A DNA stretch of 64,000 bases from contig CAWELH010000003.1 of assembly GCA_963809925.1 (NCBI GenBank), forward strand, positions 372,001 to 436,000, given 5' to 3'. This document shows positions 8,676 to 17,436 of the stretch, in pieces (position 1 is the stretch's first letter; every line of letters begins with the position of its first letter). A program made the position numbers and the translations under genes. Source of the stretch: DASQZK01 sp963809925 (GTDB taxonomy: Bacteria > Bacteroidota > Bacteroidia > Bacteroidales > GCA-2748055). The notes under the pieces are model-generated. The model did not search any database, had not been told where the DNA came from, and worked only from the letters and a program-made list of their open reading frames with translations.

Positions 8676-9797
8676 TTATTTTGATAACGATAGAGAAGAA
8701 AGATTATTGTATATGATATCCTCAACCTCCAGCCGGAGCCAGGTCCAGTCTCCCTCCTCCAACCGCCAGGTGACATTCATTTTCGAAGGGACTCTGATGC
8801 CTTCAAATGTTGTATATTCGCTTCCGGTAATTACCCACTCGTATCGTTTGTCGTCAGGCTTATTACCTTTATACCGCTGGGCGATGAATTTCACGAAGTC
8901 ACCCTCATCATTGAAGTAAAACACCCCACTTCCCTTCGTTCCCCTGTACGACAGGCTAGCCCTGGCAGAATGCTCATCGATGGCTTCCCAGGTAATGTAC
9001 GGACTTAATGCCATCGAAGGGTACCACACCAGTTCAGCCAGATAGCGTTGCAGGGAAGCTTCGTCAAGTTTTTCTCCCTTCGCATTTACAATATTCACCA
9101 GTGAATTCATACGGATGAGCATGTTTGCCCTGCCATCGACAAACTTGTCTCGTCCCCTGAATTTCAGGAATTGCGACATGTTCATTTGCACCGTCCAGAT
9201 AAATGCCGGTTTCTCCGTTGTAATATATTGTTCTGCGTAAGCTGCCGTCCAATCCTGCTGTGAAGGTTTCATTTTCATCTCTGCCTTCTGTTTTACCCAG
9301 GCGGTCTGTATCGCCGGTCTTTCTGTAACTCCTGAATGCATGAGCCACTTCCTGACCGGGACGGGTAAAGCCATTGTTTCTTCCGCCATAATTATTTTAG
9401 GGGCTTCAACTCCGGAGTATGACAGTATTTCTGCTTTTTCTCTAGTGATCATTGCGTTCATGCTGAAGGTAAGGAAGGAGACTACCGCAACGAAAAGGAC
9501 GATTACGTTGGGTATCATACCGAACCGAGCATCCTTCCAGGTAAGAATAATGAGAGCCGATGACAAGATCACGGCGACAGCGGCGGGGTATACCCAGCCT
9601 TCAGATCTGGCCGTGTACAAAATAGCAGCCAGCAGGAAAGCCAGCGATGCAGCCAGCCAGAACAAGCCGCCGGTTTTTGAAATGTCCGTATGGAGTTGTT
9701 CAAATTCTGCCAGTTTAAAGGCTTTTAGAAATCCGGGAATATGAATAACACCGTGGAAAACGAGAAGAACAATAAACAGGACGTTGATAATTTTCAT
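8676..9797 (-). CDS. DUF6544-like integral membrane protein
   Basis: 373 aa. Four hydrophobic helices fill the first 120 residues (near 3-20, 45-62, 70-87 and 96-114). They are followed by a soluble domain with PVPVRKWLMHSGVTERP, then WVKQKAEMKMKPSQQDW and YITTEKPAFIWTVQMNM, the pattern I associate with DUF6544 (formerly DUF6920). The family has no established activity. Its start lies 4 nt from the stop of the upstream nitroreductase gene, so the two are almost certainly one transcript and may act together. Confidence 0.6.
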   Translation of the reverse strand: MKIINVLFIVLLVFHGVIHIPGFLKAFKLAEFEQLHTDISKTGGLFWLAASLAFLLAAILYTARSEGWVYPAAVAVILSSALIILTWKDARFGMIPNVIVLFVAVVSFLTFSMNAMITREKAEILSYSGVEAPKIIMAEETMALPVPVRKWLMHSGVTERPAIQTAWVKQKAEMKMKPSQQDWTAAYAEQYITTEKPAFIWTVQMNMSQFLKFRGRDKFVDGRANMLIRMNSLVNIVNAKGEKLDEASLQRYLAELVWYPSMALSPYITWEAIDEHSARASLSYRGTKGSGVFYFNDEGDFVKFIAQRYKGNKPDDKRYEWVITGSEYTTFEGIRVPSKMNVTWRLEEGDWTWLRLEVEDIIYNNLSSLSLSK

Positions 9798-9801
9798 GGG
9801 A

Positions 9802-10776
9802 TTAAATATTTACGATAACATTTTCAATAGGTCGTCTGAATGAATAAGGCATCGGCTTTGAATATCCGAAGCGGATCACCAGGCAGGGAGTGCCTTCCTT
9901 CAAATTAAGTTCGGTCATCATTTTTTTACGGACTGTGGTTTCTTCACAGGGCGCGTTCACGTGTGAGTGGCTGATATCAAGTTTCGCTGCAGTCAGACCA
10001 AAACGTTGAAATGCCTGTCCCAACCTGATCCATCCTTCCGGATTGTACTGTTCTGCCAAAAACAGGGCTAAGCCGGCTGTTTGTACAAGGAGCTTTTGCC
10101 AGCGTCTTGCTTCGCTTTTAGCTGAAACGAAACGGTTCATGATGAAGCTGCCTGCCATTCTTCCCATATTTGGCAGACCCATGGAAGCCATCCATAAGCC
10201 ATCGCCCGAGCGCATGGCCTCCTTTTCACTGAATCGCATCCAGCTTATCAGTTCCTTTTTAAAATGTTTCTCCCTGTTCTGACGGTTGCTCCCTTCTATA
10301 ATAAATGGTTCAAGTCGCCGGATCATATCCCTGCCTGTGAAAAGTTTTACCGTTACGCCCTCCATTGTACCGGCCGTGCGAAGTGTTTCAAGAGATATTG
10401 AGGATAACGGAACCTCTGTAAATGCGCCACGAGATGATTGTCTTTTACCAATCATCGTGTATAATTCCCCATGACGCCGATCTTCGGTTTGCGATAGCTT
10501 AATTTGGATCGTTGTCTTGTCAGAGGAAGTGTTAATAGTCGTCCGGCAACGGTATCCATAGTACGCTGCTGCGATGAGTGTGTTTTCAAGAGCGCAACCA
10601 AGGCTGATATACAAGGCATGTTTATCCGGGTCAACCACCGGTAATGCCCTGCTGAAATCTGGTTCAATGGTGATTACATCGCCTTCGCAAGCGAACTTCC
10701 ATGGCTGGCTGTTATGGCCCGATGGCGCTTTGACAGCGCTACGCACCAGTTTTAAAAATATTTCTTCTTGTATCAT
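9802..10776 (-). CDS. Acg-like nitroreductase family protein
   Basis: 324 aa flavoprotein-fold protein of the nitroreductase superfamily. The N-terminal SAVKAPSGHNSQPWKF is the usual FMN-contact start, and ITIEPDFSRALPVVDPDKHALYISLG follows the layout of the mycobacterial Acg (Rv2032) branch rather than short NfsA/NfsB enzymes. Acg-type proteins are thought to bind or sequester flavin and some lack reductase activity, so catalysis should not be assumed. Upstream lies a lipoprotein gene ending 11 nt before this start; downstream is the DUF6544 gene. The AraC regulator at 11584-12720 on the same strand is a plausible local controller. Confidence 0.75.
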   Translation of the reverse strand: MIQEEIFLKLVRSAVKAPSGHNSQPWKFACEGDVITIEPDFSRALPVVDPDKHALYISLGCALENTLIAAAYYGYRCRTTINTSSDKTTIQIKLSQTEDRRHGELYTMIGKRQSSRGAFTEVPLSSISLETLRTAGTMEGVTVKLFTGRDMIRRLEPFIIEGSNRQNREKHFKKELISWMRFSEKEAMRSGDGLWMASMGLPNMGRMAGSFIMNRFVSAKSEARRWQKLLVQTAGLALFLAEQYNPEGWIRLGQAFQRFGLTAAKLDISHSHVNAPCEETTVRKKMMTELNLKEGTPCLVIRFGYSKPMPYSFRRPIENVIVNI

Positions 10777-10787
10777 AGTTTATAGTA

Positions 10788-11483
10788 TTAATGAAAGCGG
10801 TAGCGTATACCGGTGGAAATAAAACTCGAACCGGGCATTTCAAAGCTCTCCTGGTTGTAATAATCCTCATAGATCTGTGTACCCCGGTAAGCGTTAAGGT
10901 ACAGTCCCAGCTTAGTTCCATTTTTAAACCTGACCGGGTATGCCGAGATCCCGAGTATGCCACCTTGTGATAATGCGTTCAAAGAATAATCGGGAAGCAT
11001 GCCGAAACTGCCGGCAGATATCATGTTAATCTGCTGTGTGTACCCCAACTTTACCTGGATTTCAGCAGACGAAAGCTTCTTCCTGAACAACATGAAATTG
11101 CAGGTAATCGGGAATATCAGCTGATTGACCGAAAAGTTGCGTACACCAACAAAACCATTGCCCTTGTCAGCATAGGTGAAGGTCTGATCGCTATGCATCA
11201 TGTCCAGTCCCCCTTCAATTTCTAAATACTTCAGAGGCTTATTTACATGAATACCTGCATGGTATCCGGTCCGCGTTGAGCCCGAGTAAGCATCAATGTT
11301 AGCTCCCGGCAATGCCTGGGCATTGGGGACCAAAGTAAGATCGGTATTTTCCACTATGCCCCCGGAATTGATCCCTGCCTGGACGGAGTACTTGAATGCC
11401 CGTTGATTTTTCCGGGTAGCCGTGCATGCATTCAATAGCGTGCATAAAATGAGTAGAGTAATGATTTTGGAATGCGTTTTCAT
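10788..11483 (-). CDS. Lipoprotein with outer-membrane barrel-like sequence
   Basis: 231 aa. The lipobox is LLNAC in MKTHSKIITLLILCTLLNAC, so the mature protein would start at Cys20. The rest is barrel-like: alternating strands such as TGYHAGIHVNKPLKYLEIEGGL, KLSSAEIQVKLGYTQQINM and KNGTKLGLYLNAYRGTQIYE, ending in FISTGIRYRFH with an aromatic residue near the C-terminus. Porin-family barrels of this length with a lipobox occur in Bacteroidota. Function unknown. It heads the tight run into the nitroreductase and DUF6544 genes and lies about 100 nt after the AraC gene. Confidence 0.65.
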   Translation of the reverse strand: MKTHSKIITLLILCTLLNACTATRKNQRAFKYSVQAGINSGGIVENTDLTLVPNAQALPGANIDAYSGSTRTGYHAGIHVNKPLKYLEIEGGLDMMHSDQTFTYADKGNGFVGVRNFSVNQLIFPITCNFMLFRKKLSSAEIQVKLGYTQQINMISAGSFGMLPDYSLNALSQGGILGISAYPVRFKNGTKLGLYLNAYRGTQIYEDYYNQESFEMPGSSFISTGIRYRFH

Positions 11484-11583
11484 GAGATTCGTTTTTTTAC
11501 CTCACAAAATTACGTCACCTGCTCAATCAGACGTATCACTTTACCTTCAGGAAGTTTCACTTTCCGGGAAAAGAGGTCTCACT

Positions 11584-12720
11584 TTATTCTGAGACCTTCA
11601 TCATATAGTCAGAAGGGGAGAGGGATTCGAATTTCTTAAAGGCCCGGTAGAAGGCTGCTTTGGAATTAAAACCGCATTCACAGGCAAGTCCTACGATGGA
11701 GAGATGTTTTTTATCCTTTCTGAGTCGCATGATCTTGAATTCTTCAATGCGGTATTTATTTATAAAGTCGAAGAAATTTTGATCGAGGGAAGAATTCAGT
11801 ATTTCAGAAAGGTATTCGGGTCTTACTTTTAATTTTTCGCTGAGGCTGCGTAGTGTGATCTCAGGATCCAGGTAGGGCTGATTCTGTTCCATATAGCATA
11901 TCAATTTCTCTATGAAGTCCGAATCCCCGCTTTTCACCTTCGACGCTGATGCTCGGACTTCCTTTACCTTGCTGATGCTTCTGTTTTTTAACGGCGAAGT
12001 GCTGATAAAGATATTTCCCTGCTGCAAGCCAAAGTATCCTAAGAAGAGAACATAGACTGTGGCAAAGCTGTATGCCAGCAACATAAGTTGTTCATAGCTT
12101 GCAAAATGCATGATGTCGTCGAGGTTGAACAGAAGTACATTGACGCTGTAAACCACCACTGCTGCAATGGTTAGTACCTGCAGCCAACCCAGGTCAATGA
12201 CCTCGATCCGGGAATATTCCTGCATGATCCTGAGCCTGTAACGGCGGATCAGCAGCAATGCCCATATATTATATGATAAGGTTGACAGGCCAATGGCGAT
12301 CAGGGAAAGCCGGTATGACGTGAATTCTTTAAATATCTCATTTTGTACGATGTGGATCTTTTCAGTGGCCGGAAGAAGGATGAAGGTGTCCAGCTGGATC
12401 CAGGAAAAAAACAGAAAAGGCAGGATGTGAAGAAGATAAACAGTTCGGAAGGTGAACTTTGGTTGTGTAAGAGATTGAATATAAAACCACAGGGCAGGAC
12501 CGTGCAGGAGAAGGAACAGCCAGCTGATGTTCAGGAAAACCGGATAGGGGTATCCATTCCGGTAGTTGTATATTTCCATCCAGGGACCGGCAAGGGTAAG
12601 GGCGTATAAGAAAAAAATGATTGCCAGAAAAAGGTCGGGCAATGATTTTTTCTTTTTCCCTGCGATCAACAGTATCAGGAAGAGAGCCTCGAAAACACCG
12701 ATTGGAAACAGGATCGTCAT
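11584..12720 (-). CDS. Membrane-bound AraC-family transcriptional regulator
   Basis: The start at 12720 (MTILFPIGVFEALFLILLIA) is preferred because it opens directly into the first membrane helix; upstream residues look non-coding. The protein is 378 aa. The N-terminal half has seven or so hydrophobic helices, and the C-terminal 110 residues form an AraC DNA-binding domain with two helix-turn-helix units: ITLRSLSEKLKVRPEYLSEI, and LSIVGLACECGFNSKAAFYR with the family-typical FKKFESLSPSDY ending. 7TM-AraC proteins of Bacteroidota are thought to sense an extracytoplasmic or membrane signal. It sits upstream of, and in line with, the lipoprotein/nitroreductase cluster. The ligand is unknown. Confidence 0.85.
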   Translation of the reverse strand: MTILFPIGVFEALFLILLIAGKKKKSLPDLFLAIIFFLYALTLAGPWMEIYNYRNGYPYPVFLNISWLFLLLHGPALWFYIQSLTQPKFTFRTVYLLHILPFLFFSWIQLDTFILLPATEKIHIVQNEIFKEFTSYRLSLIAIGLSTLSYNIWALLLIRRYRLRIMQEYSRIEVIDLGWLQVLTIAAVVVYSVNVLLFNLDDIMHFASYEQLMLLAYSFATVYVLFLGYFGLQQGNIFISTSPLKNRSISKVKEVRASASKVKSGDSDFIEKLICYMEQNQPYLDPEITLRSLSEKLKVRPEYLSEILNSSLDQNFFDFINKYRIEEFKIMRLRKDKKHLSIVGLACECGFNSKAAFYRAFKKFESLSPSDYMMKVSE

Positions 12721-12880
12721 TTGGCTTGGTTTGATACGTAAAAATAGAAAAAGTTTGGGGAAAAGTAAGGGGCAAGAAGCAAGGAAGGCAAAGCCTGTCA
12801 GTTCCTGAAACCCGGCACCCAACACCCAAATCACTTAAAGGGGGTGTAGGTGTGAACCTGGTCAAAAACCAGCCGGTCAT
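12721..12880. other. Intergenic upstream of the AraC gene
   Basis: No coding frame. It contains low-complexity text around 12806-12860 (runs such as CACCCAACACCCAAATCACT and GGGGGTGTAGGTGTG) and then leads into a barrel-gene remnant. Confidence 0.3.
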
Positions 12881-13139
12881 AATTCTACGATTAATCTCAA
12901 CGGATTAATGAATGCCGGATACCGCTATAATTTGTCAAAGACCATGTACAAGCCGAACTGGCTTGGGCGTAGAGCTGGGGTATCTGCTCAGCAGGCAAGG
13001 ACAATTATTCAGGAAGAATACTTTCAGATTCGGTGTCAATTGGGAAATCGGGAAATATATAACCGTTGCGCCCCAGATCTACATTTCCGGTGATTTTAAT
13101 GAAATTTATCCGGCAGTAAGGATAGGATTTGGTTTGTAG
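12881..13139 (+). pseudogene. C-terminal remnant of an outer-membrane barrel gene
   Basis: Two overlapping plus-strand frames together give one plausible barrel C-terminus. The frame through 12908 reads INLNGLMNAGYRYNLSKTMY and, after a shift near 12960, the frame through 12912 continues GVELGYLLSRQGQLF, then TFRFGVNWEIGKYITVAPQI and PAVRIGFGL to a stop at 13139. The alternating aromatic strands are convincing in sequence, but no start, signal peptide or N-terminal part exists. Best read as a deleted, frameshifted gene end. Confidence 0.5.
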
Positions 13140-13331
13140 AATTCGCTGGTGCACAGCCGCATTCAGCATATTCGGCCTTCTTCTGTCTACCTTCCTTACT
13201 TCGTGCCTCAACGAATCCTGTAAATCTTTTCATTCCATACTTTTGGTTATTATTTTGCGCAAGTTCCTGAATAATTCCAAGCGTCAGATGTTGAATATGG
13301 TATATGTAGTTCAATAATCGTATATAATTAC

Positions 13332-13339
13332 TACTTTCG
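13332..13339 (+). promoter_or_regulatory. Candidate -7 box for the ABC-F gene
   Basis: TACTTTCG is one mismatch from TAnnTTTG and is followed by CACC, a common context in this phylum. It lies 45 nt before the start codon. No clear TTG is at the right upstream distance. Confidence 0.3.
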
Positions 13340-13383
13340 CACCCTGCTGAAAATACCCGGGAAGAAATATTAATTATTAGTGT

Positions 13384-14994
13384 ATGATTACCGTATCGAA
13401 TCTAGCCATACAATATGGAAAACGCTTTTTGTTTCAGGATGTTAACATGAAATTTACTCCTGGCAACTGCTATGGGATTATTGGGGCAAATGGTGCAGGA
13501 AAATCTACTTTTCTGAAGATCTTGTATGGTGAAGTAGCCAGTACACGAGGCAGTGTAGGTTTTGGTACCGGCGAGCGATTATCGGTGTTGAAGCAGAACC
13601 ACTTTGAATTCGATGATTGCAGAGTGCTTCAGACGGTGATAATGGGTCACACCCAACTCTGGGATATAATGAATGAAAAAGAAGCGTTATATGCCAAGCC
13701 CGATTTCACAAATAAAGATGGCTTACATGCTGCCGTGTTGGAGGATAAGTTTGCCGGAATGGATGGCTGGAGTGCCGAAAGTGATGCTGCAAGTCTTCTG
13801 AGCGGGCTGGGAATTAAGGAAGAACTTCATGATCAGAAAATGAAAGAGCTCAATGCCAGGCAGAAGGTGAAAGTACTTCTTGCCCAGGCGCTTTTTGGCA
13901 AACCTGATAATTTGTTGCTCGATGAGCCAACGAACGATCTCGATTTGGAAACCATAGACTGGCTGGAGAGCTATCTTTCGAATTTCGAGAATACGGTTTT
14001 GGTGGTTTCGCACGACAGGCACTTCCTCGATTCAATATGTACACATACGGTCGATATCGATTTTGGCAAAGCTCAGCTGTTTTCGGGGAATTACAGTTTC
14101 TGGTATGAGTCCAGCCAACTGGCACTGAGACAGCAGTCTAATAAGAATAAAAAAGCGGAAGAGAAAAAGAAGGAACTTTTAGAGTTTATTGCACGTTTTA
14201 GCGCCAATGTAGCCAAGTCAAAGCAAACCACCAGTCGTAAAAAGATGCTGGAGAAGCTTAATATTGAAGAGATCAAACCTTCGACCCGTAAATACCCCGG
14301 GATTGTATTCACTCCTGAACGCGAGGTAGGAAACAATATTCTTACCGTGAATGGATTGAGTAAAAGTGTGGAAGGGAAACAACTTTTCAAAAATCTGAGT
14401 TTCACCATCGAGAAAGGAGAAAAAATTATATTCCTTTCGCGCGACACGAGGGTCATGACGGTTCTTTTTGAGATACTTAACGGGAACGATCAGGCCGATA
14501 AAGGAACCTTTGAATGGGGACAGACGATAACCCATGCTTATTTGCCACTCGATAACGAGCGCTATTTTGATACCGATAAATCTCTTGTAGACTGGCTTGG
14601 GCAATATTCCGAAGACACCACCGAATTGTTTATCCGGGGTTACCTCGGTAAAATGCTTTTCTCCGGTGAAGAAATATATAAAAAATGCAGTGTTCTGTCG
14701 GGGGGTGAGAAGGTCCGTTGTATGATTGCCCGGATGATGCTGCGCAATGCCAATGTCATGATTCTTGATACACCGACCAACCACCTCGATCTGGAATCGA
14801 TCCAGGCGTTCAATAACAACCTATCGAAGTTTAAGGGAAGCATTCTTATGGCTTCACACGATCATGAGTTTATTCAAACGGTTTGTAACCGGATTATTGA
14901 GATTACTCCGAAAGGAATGATCGATAAGCGCATGGATTATGATGATTTCATCCTTGATGATAAAATTAAGGCGCTGCGCGATTCTATGTACTAG
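13384..14994 (+). CDS. ABC-F family ATPase, YbiT-like
   Basis: 536 aa soluble protein with two ABC ATPase domains and no membrane segment, the ABC-F arrangement (ribosome-associated translation factors). Domain 1 has Walker A IGANGAGKST (33-42) and LLLDEPTNDLDLETIDW. Its signature is degenerate: NARQK stands where LSGGQ is expected. Domain 2 has LSGGEKVRC and LDTPTNHLDLES, but its Walker A region (IFLSRDTRVMT) is also degenerate, as in YbiT relatives. The linker FIARFSANVAKSKQTTSRKK is the conserved YbiT-type linker. The ATG at 13384 opens with the usual MITVSNLAIQYG. Role in translation is from the family; antibiotic resistance is not indicated. Confidence 0.88.
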   Translation: MITVSNLAIQYGKRFLFQDVNMKFTPGNCYGIIGANGAGKSTFLKILYGEVASTRGSVGFGTGERLSVLKQNHFEFDDCRVLQTVIMGHTQLWDIMNEKEALYAKPDFTNKDGLHAAVLEDKFAGMDGWSAESDAASLLSGLGIKEELHDQKMKELNARQKVKVLLAQALFGKPDNLLLDEPTNDLDLETIDWLESYLSNFENTVLVVSHDRHFLDSICTHTVDIDFGKAQLFSGNYSFWYESSQLALRQQSNKNKKAEEKKKELLEFIARFSANVAKSKQTTSRKKMLEKLNIEEIKPSTRKYPGIVFTPEREVGNNILTVNGLSKSVEGKQLFKNLSFTIEKGEKIIFLSRDTRVMTVLFEILNGNDQADKGTFEWGQTITHAYLPLDNERYFDTDKSLVDWLGQYSEDTTELFIRGYLGKMLFSGEEIYKKCSVLSGGEKVRCMIARMMLRNANVMILDTPTNHLDLESIQAFNNNLSKFKGSILMASHDHEFIQTVCNRIIEITPKGMIDKRMDYDDFILDDKIKALRDSMY

Positions 14995-15138
14995 CAGGAA
15001 AGGTCTGGTTATCTCCAGTTTATTGAAGTAAATCAGTATTTCATTTCCGGAAGGATGCGGGGCAAGTTACTTTTAAAAAAACTAACATTCCAATACCGGG
15101 ATTCTTGAAACTAAAGCCAGCCCGGGACTTTTTGATCT

Positions 15139-17067
15139 TCAACCTTTTGCAGGCTGCTGCATCATTTCTTTTAATTGTGGAAGGTATTTCTCATACACCT
15201 CACGGGGAGTGGCATTCTTCTGTATACATATAGAGGCTGCTTTGCCCACCACTTCACCCATCATGCCACAGGTCCTCATCACACGAACAGGACCGAGTCC
15301 ATCCTTGTTTACACTGATATTTCTGCCTGCCATGAAGAGGTTGCCGATGTTTCGGCTGTACAGTATCCGGTAAGGCGCCCAGTAAGGGCCCTGGTAGTCG
15401 TAATCTTTGCCGGTGGTAGCCTGTGCAATAAATTCATCTCCCTTCGGTACATCATCGAAATTACTATCAGGACTGTGCACATCGATACTCCAGGAACAGG
15501 GAAAGGCGGGATCCTCAAAACTGGTCTGGTCCCGGAAATCATCAGCTGTCAGGACGACATCGCCCATCAGACGGCGCGACTCCCTTTTACCGGCGATAAA
15601 TGCAGCCCATTCCAGCCGGTGGTTAGGATAGAGCTTGTCGACATTCTTCAGCACATCCCAGGCACCATACATTGCCCTGAAGTTTAGGTCGCGGATCAGC
15701 TCCACCTCAGTAATCGGGTTCTTGTCAAATCCGCTTTCCCAAAACCAGCCGCCCAGGTTACCGAGCGGATCATCAGAACCCCACTGGCCTTTGTAACCCT
15801 TCCTGCCCGGGAATTTCTTGTCCGACAGGTCGATAGCCCATGGACACCTGGGGAAGGGCTGTTCAACATTCCCTATATTACAAGAAATCGTCAGCGCGGC
15901 TTTATCTTTACAATCGCATTTAAGTACTTCTGCTTTATCAGAGGCATCCAGCACATTCCACAGGTTGGACATCCCCATAATTCCTGAAGCAGCAATTTCA
16001 TAATCAGCGCCGGCAAGAAAGCCGATGGTTGCATCACCGGTGCAGTCGGCGAAAACTTTAGCCTTGATTCTTTTTTGATGAGAGTTTCGCGTATTCTGAA
16101 TGATTACCGCCTGTAGTTGATCCCCCTTGCTCTCGATGGCAATGGCGTGCTCTTCCAGCATCAGGGTTATATTCGGTTCCGCGGATATAACTTCCAGTTT
16201 TCTGGCATCATCATAGATATCTGCCCTCAGGGCATTGCGTGATCCGTATTTCGTTTTAGCAGGATCGGGCACGAGTTCTTCAACAATTTCACCGATGTGA
16301 GGAAAAGGATCCTGCAGGGTATGTCCCTCGGGCCAAACTCTTACCTCAGAGCTTGAATTACCACCCAGCACAGGTCTGTCCTGCACAAGTACCACTTTCA
16401 ATCCGTTACGGGCAGCAGCAATAGCCACACAACAACCGGCCAGTCCTCCGCCAATTACCGCAAGGTTGTAGCTGCCTCCGTCTTCCGGTTCATCGGGCAG
16501 ACCAAGGAGTTTTCTCCGGAATGCAGTCAGCTTTTTACGGTCATCTGAAGGCACAAAATCAAGATCCCGGCAAAAAAGGATTGCTTCACACCTTCCTTCA
16601 AATCCCGTGAGGTCGTGAAGAGCAATCTCGGCTTTTTCAGGAAGGTCTAAAATGCCGCCATCCTGCCAGTGCCATTCAGCGCCTTCTGTACCAAAGGTGA
16701 CGGGGCATGGCTCATCATTGATTAACACCTGGAATTTTCCCGGAGCACCAGGGGCTCCCCACGGAGCGACCCAATCGCGTGTTCGTACCCAGATCCGGTA
16801 TTTTCCGGCTGCCGGGAAGGATAGTTCTGTACGGGCATTTTCTACCGGAATTCCCAGTCCATGAGCCAGCAGGTAAGATGAGCCGAGGAGATCCAGTGAC
16901 TGCTGGTCCAACTCCCATCCCCCGATATGTTCAAATTGTTCTGTTTCCAGGAAAAGGAACTCTCCGCTTGCTTCTCGTTTTTTTGTTGAACAGGAAAAAG
17001 TTCCCAGTCCGGATAACAAAGCGATCCCTGAAATCCCTGCTTTGCCAATGAATGCTCTTCTGTCCAT
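15139..17067 (-). CDS. Exported FAD-dependent oxidoreductase
   Basis: 642 aa. The N-terminus MDRRAFIGKAGISGIALLSG has a twin-arginine (RR) start, and LGTFSC ends the hydrophobic stretch, so Tat export with a lipid anchor is likely. Residues 35-170 form an all-beta module (a xanthan-lyase-associated or carbohydrate-binding-like domain). The FAD Rossmann motif is VIGGGLAGCCVAIAA (204-218) followed by VLGGNSSSEVRVWPEG, the hallmark of the FAD_oxidored group (PF12831). The C-terminal NLFMAGRNISVNKDGLGPVR is the usual second FAD contact. Members are common in polysaccharide-using Bacteroidota, but substrates are not known. It is convergent with the ABC-F gene and looks monocistronic. Confidence 0.82.
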   Translation of the reverse strand: MDRRAFIGKAGISGIALLSGLGTFSCSTKKREASGEFLFLETEQFEHIGGWELDQQSLDLLGSSYLLAHGLGIPVENARTELSFPAAGKYRIWVRTRDWVAPWGAPGAPGKFQVLINDEPCPVTFGTEGAEWHWQDGGILDLPEKAEIALHDLTGFEGRCEAILFCRDLDFVPSDDRKKLTAFRRKLLGLPDEPEDGGSYNLAVIGGGLAGCCVAIAAARNGLKVVLVQDRPVLGGNSSSEVRVWPEGHTLQDPFPHIGEIVEELVPDPAKTKYGSRNALRADIYDDARKLEVISAEPNITLMLEEHAIAIESKGDQLQAVIIQNTRNSHQKRIKAKVFADCTGDATIGFLAGADYEIAASGIMGMSNLWNVLDASDKAEVLKCDCKDKAALTISCNIGNVEQPFPRCPWAIDLSDKKFPGRKGYKGQWGSDDPLGNLGGWFWESGFDKNPITEVELIRDLNFRAMYGAWDVLKNVDKLYPNHRLEWAAFIAGKRESRRLMGDVVLTADDFRDQTSFEDPAFPCSWSIDVHSPDSNFDDVPKGDEFIAQATTGKDYDYQGPYWAPYRILYSRNIGNLFMAGRNISVNKDGLGPVRVMRTCGMMGEVVGKAASICIQKNATPREVYEKYLPQLKEMMQQPAKG

Positions 17068-17436
17068 AATCCTTACTTTTTTAACGTCTGAACATGCTGC
17101 CGGCAGCCATCTTAACGACAGATGATCTTGTCAAAGAATGAAGCAACAAGATAGAAAAATTCCGGGTGAAAATGAAAAGGCCTGCAATTTCAGCACTTCA
17201 GCGCATCTTTTTAACATGTATTTATTATGGAAGTAAAGATGTCAGCCTCGTACAAACCAGTTACACGTTTCGCACCTGCCCGAGTGCTGTATGTGATGGA
17301 ATACAAGGGTTACTCATTCACCGAAGAACGTTAAATAATTACGGGAAACGATGTCTTGTTGCACTGAAGTGGTGGGAGAGTGGCACTTCCTCTTTTGCCG
17401 CCTACCCGAGAGGAACCATTATCCCAACGCGTATCT
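17068..17436. other. Intergenic, no gene seen
   Basis: 369 nt between two minus-strand genes. The plus-strand frame across it has unnatural composition (many Arg, Cys and Trp) and is rejected. The end near 17067 should carry the promoter of the oxidoreductase gene. Confidence 0.4.
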
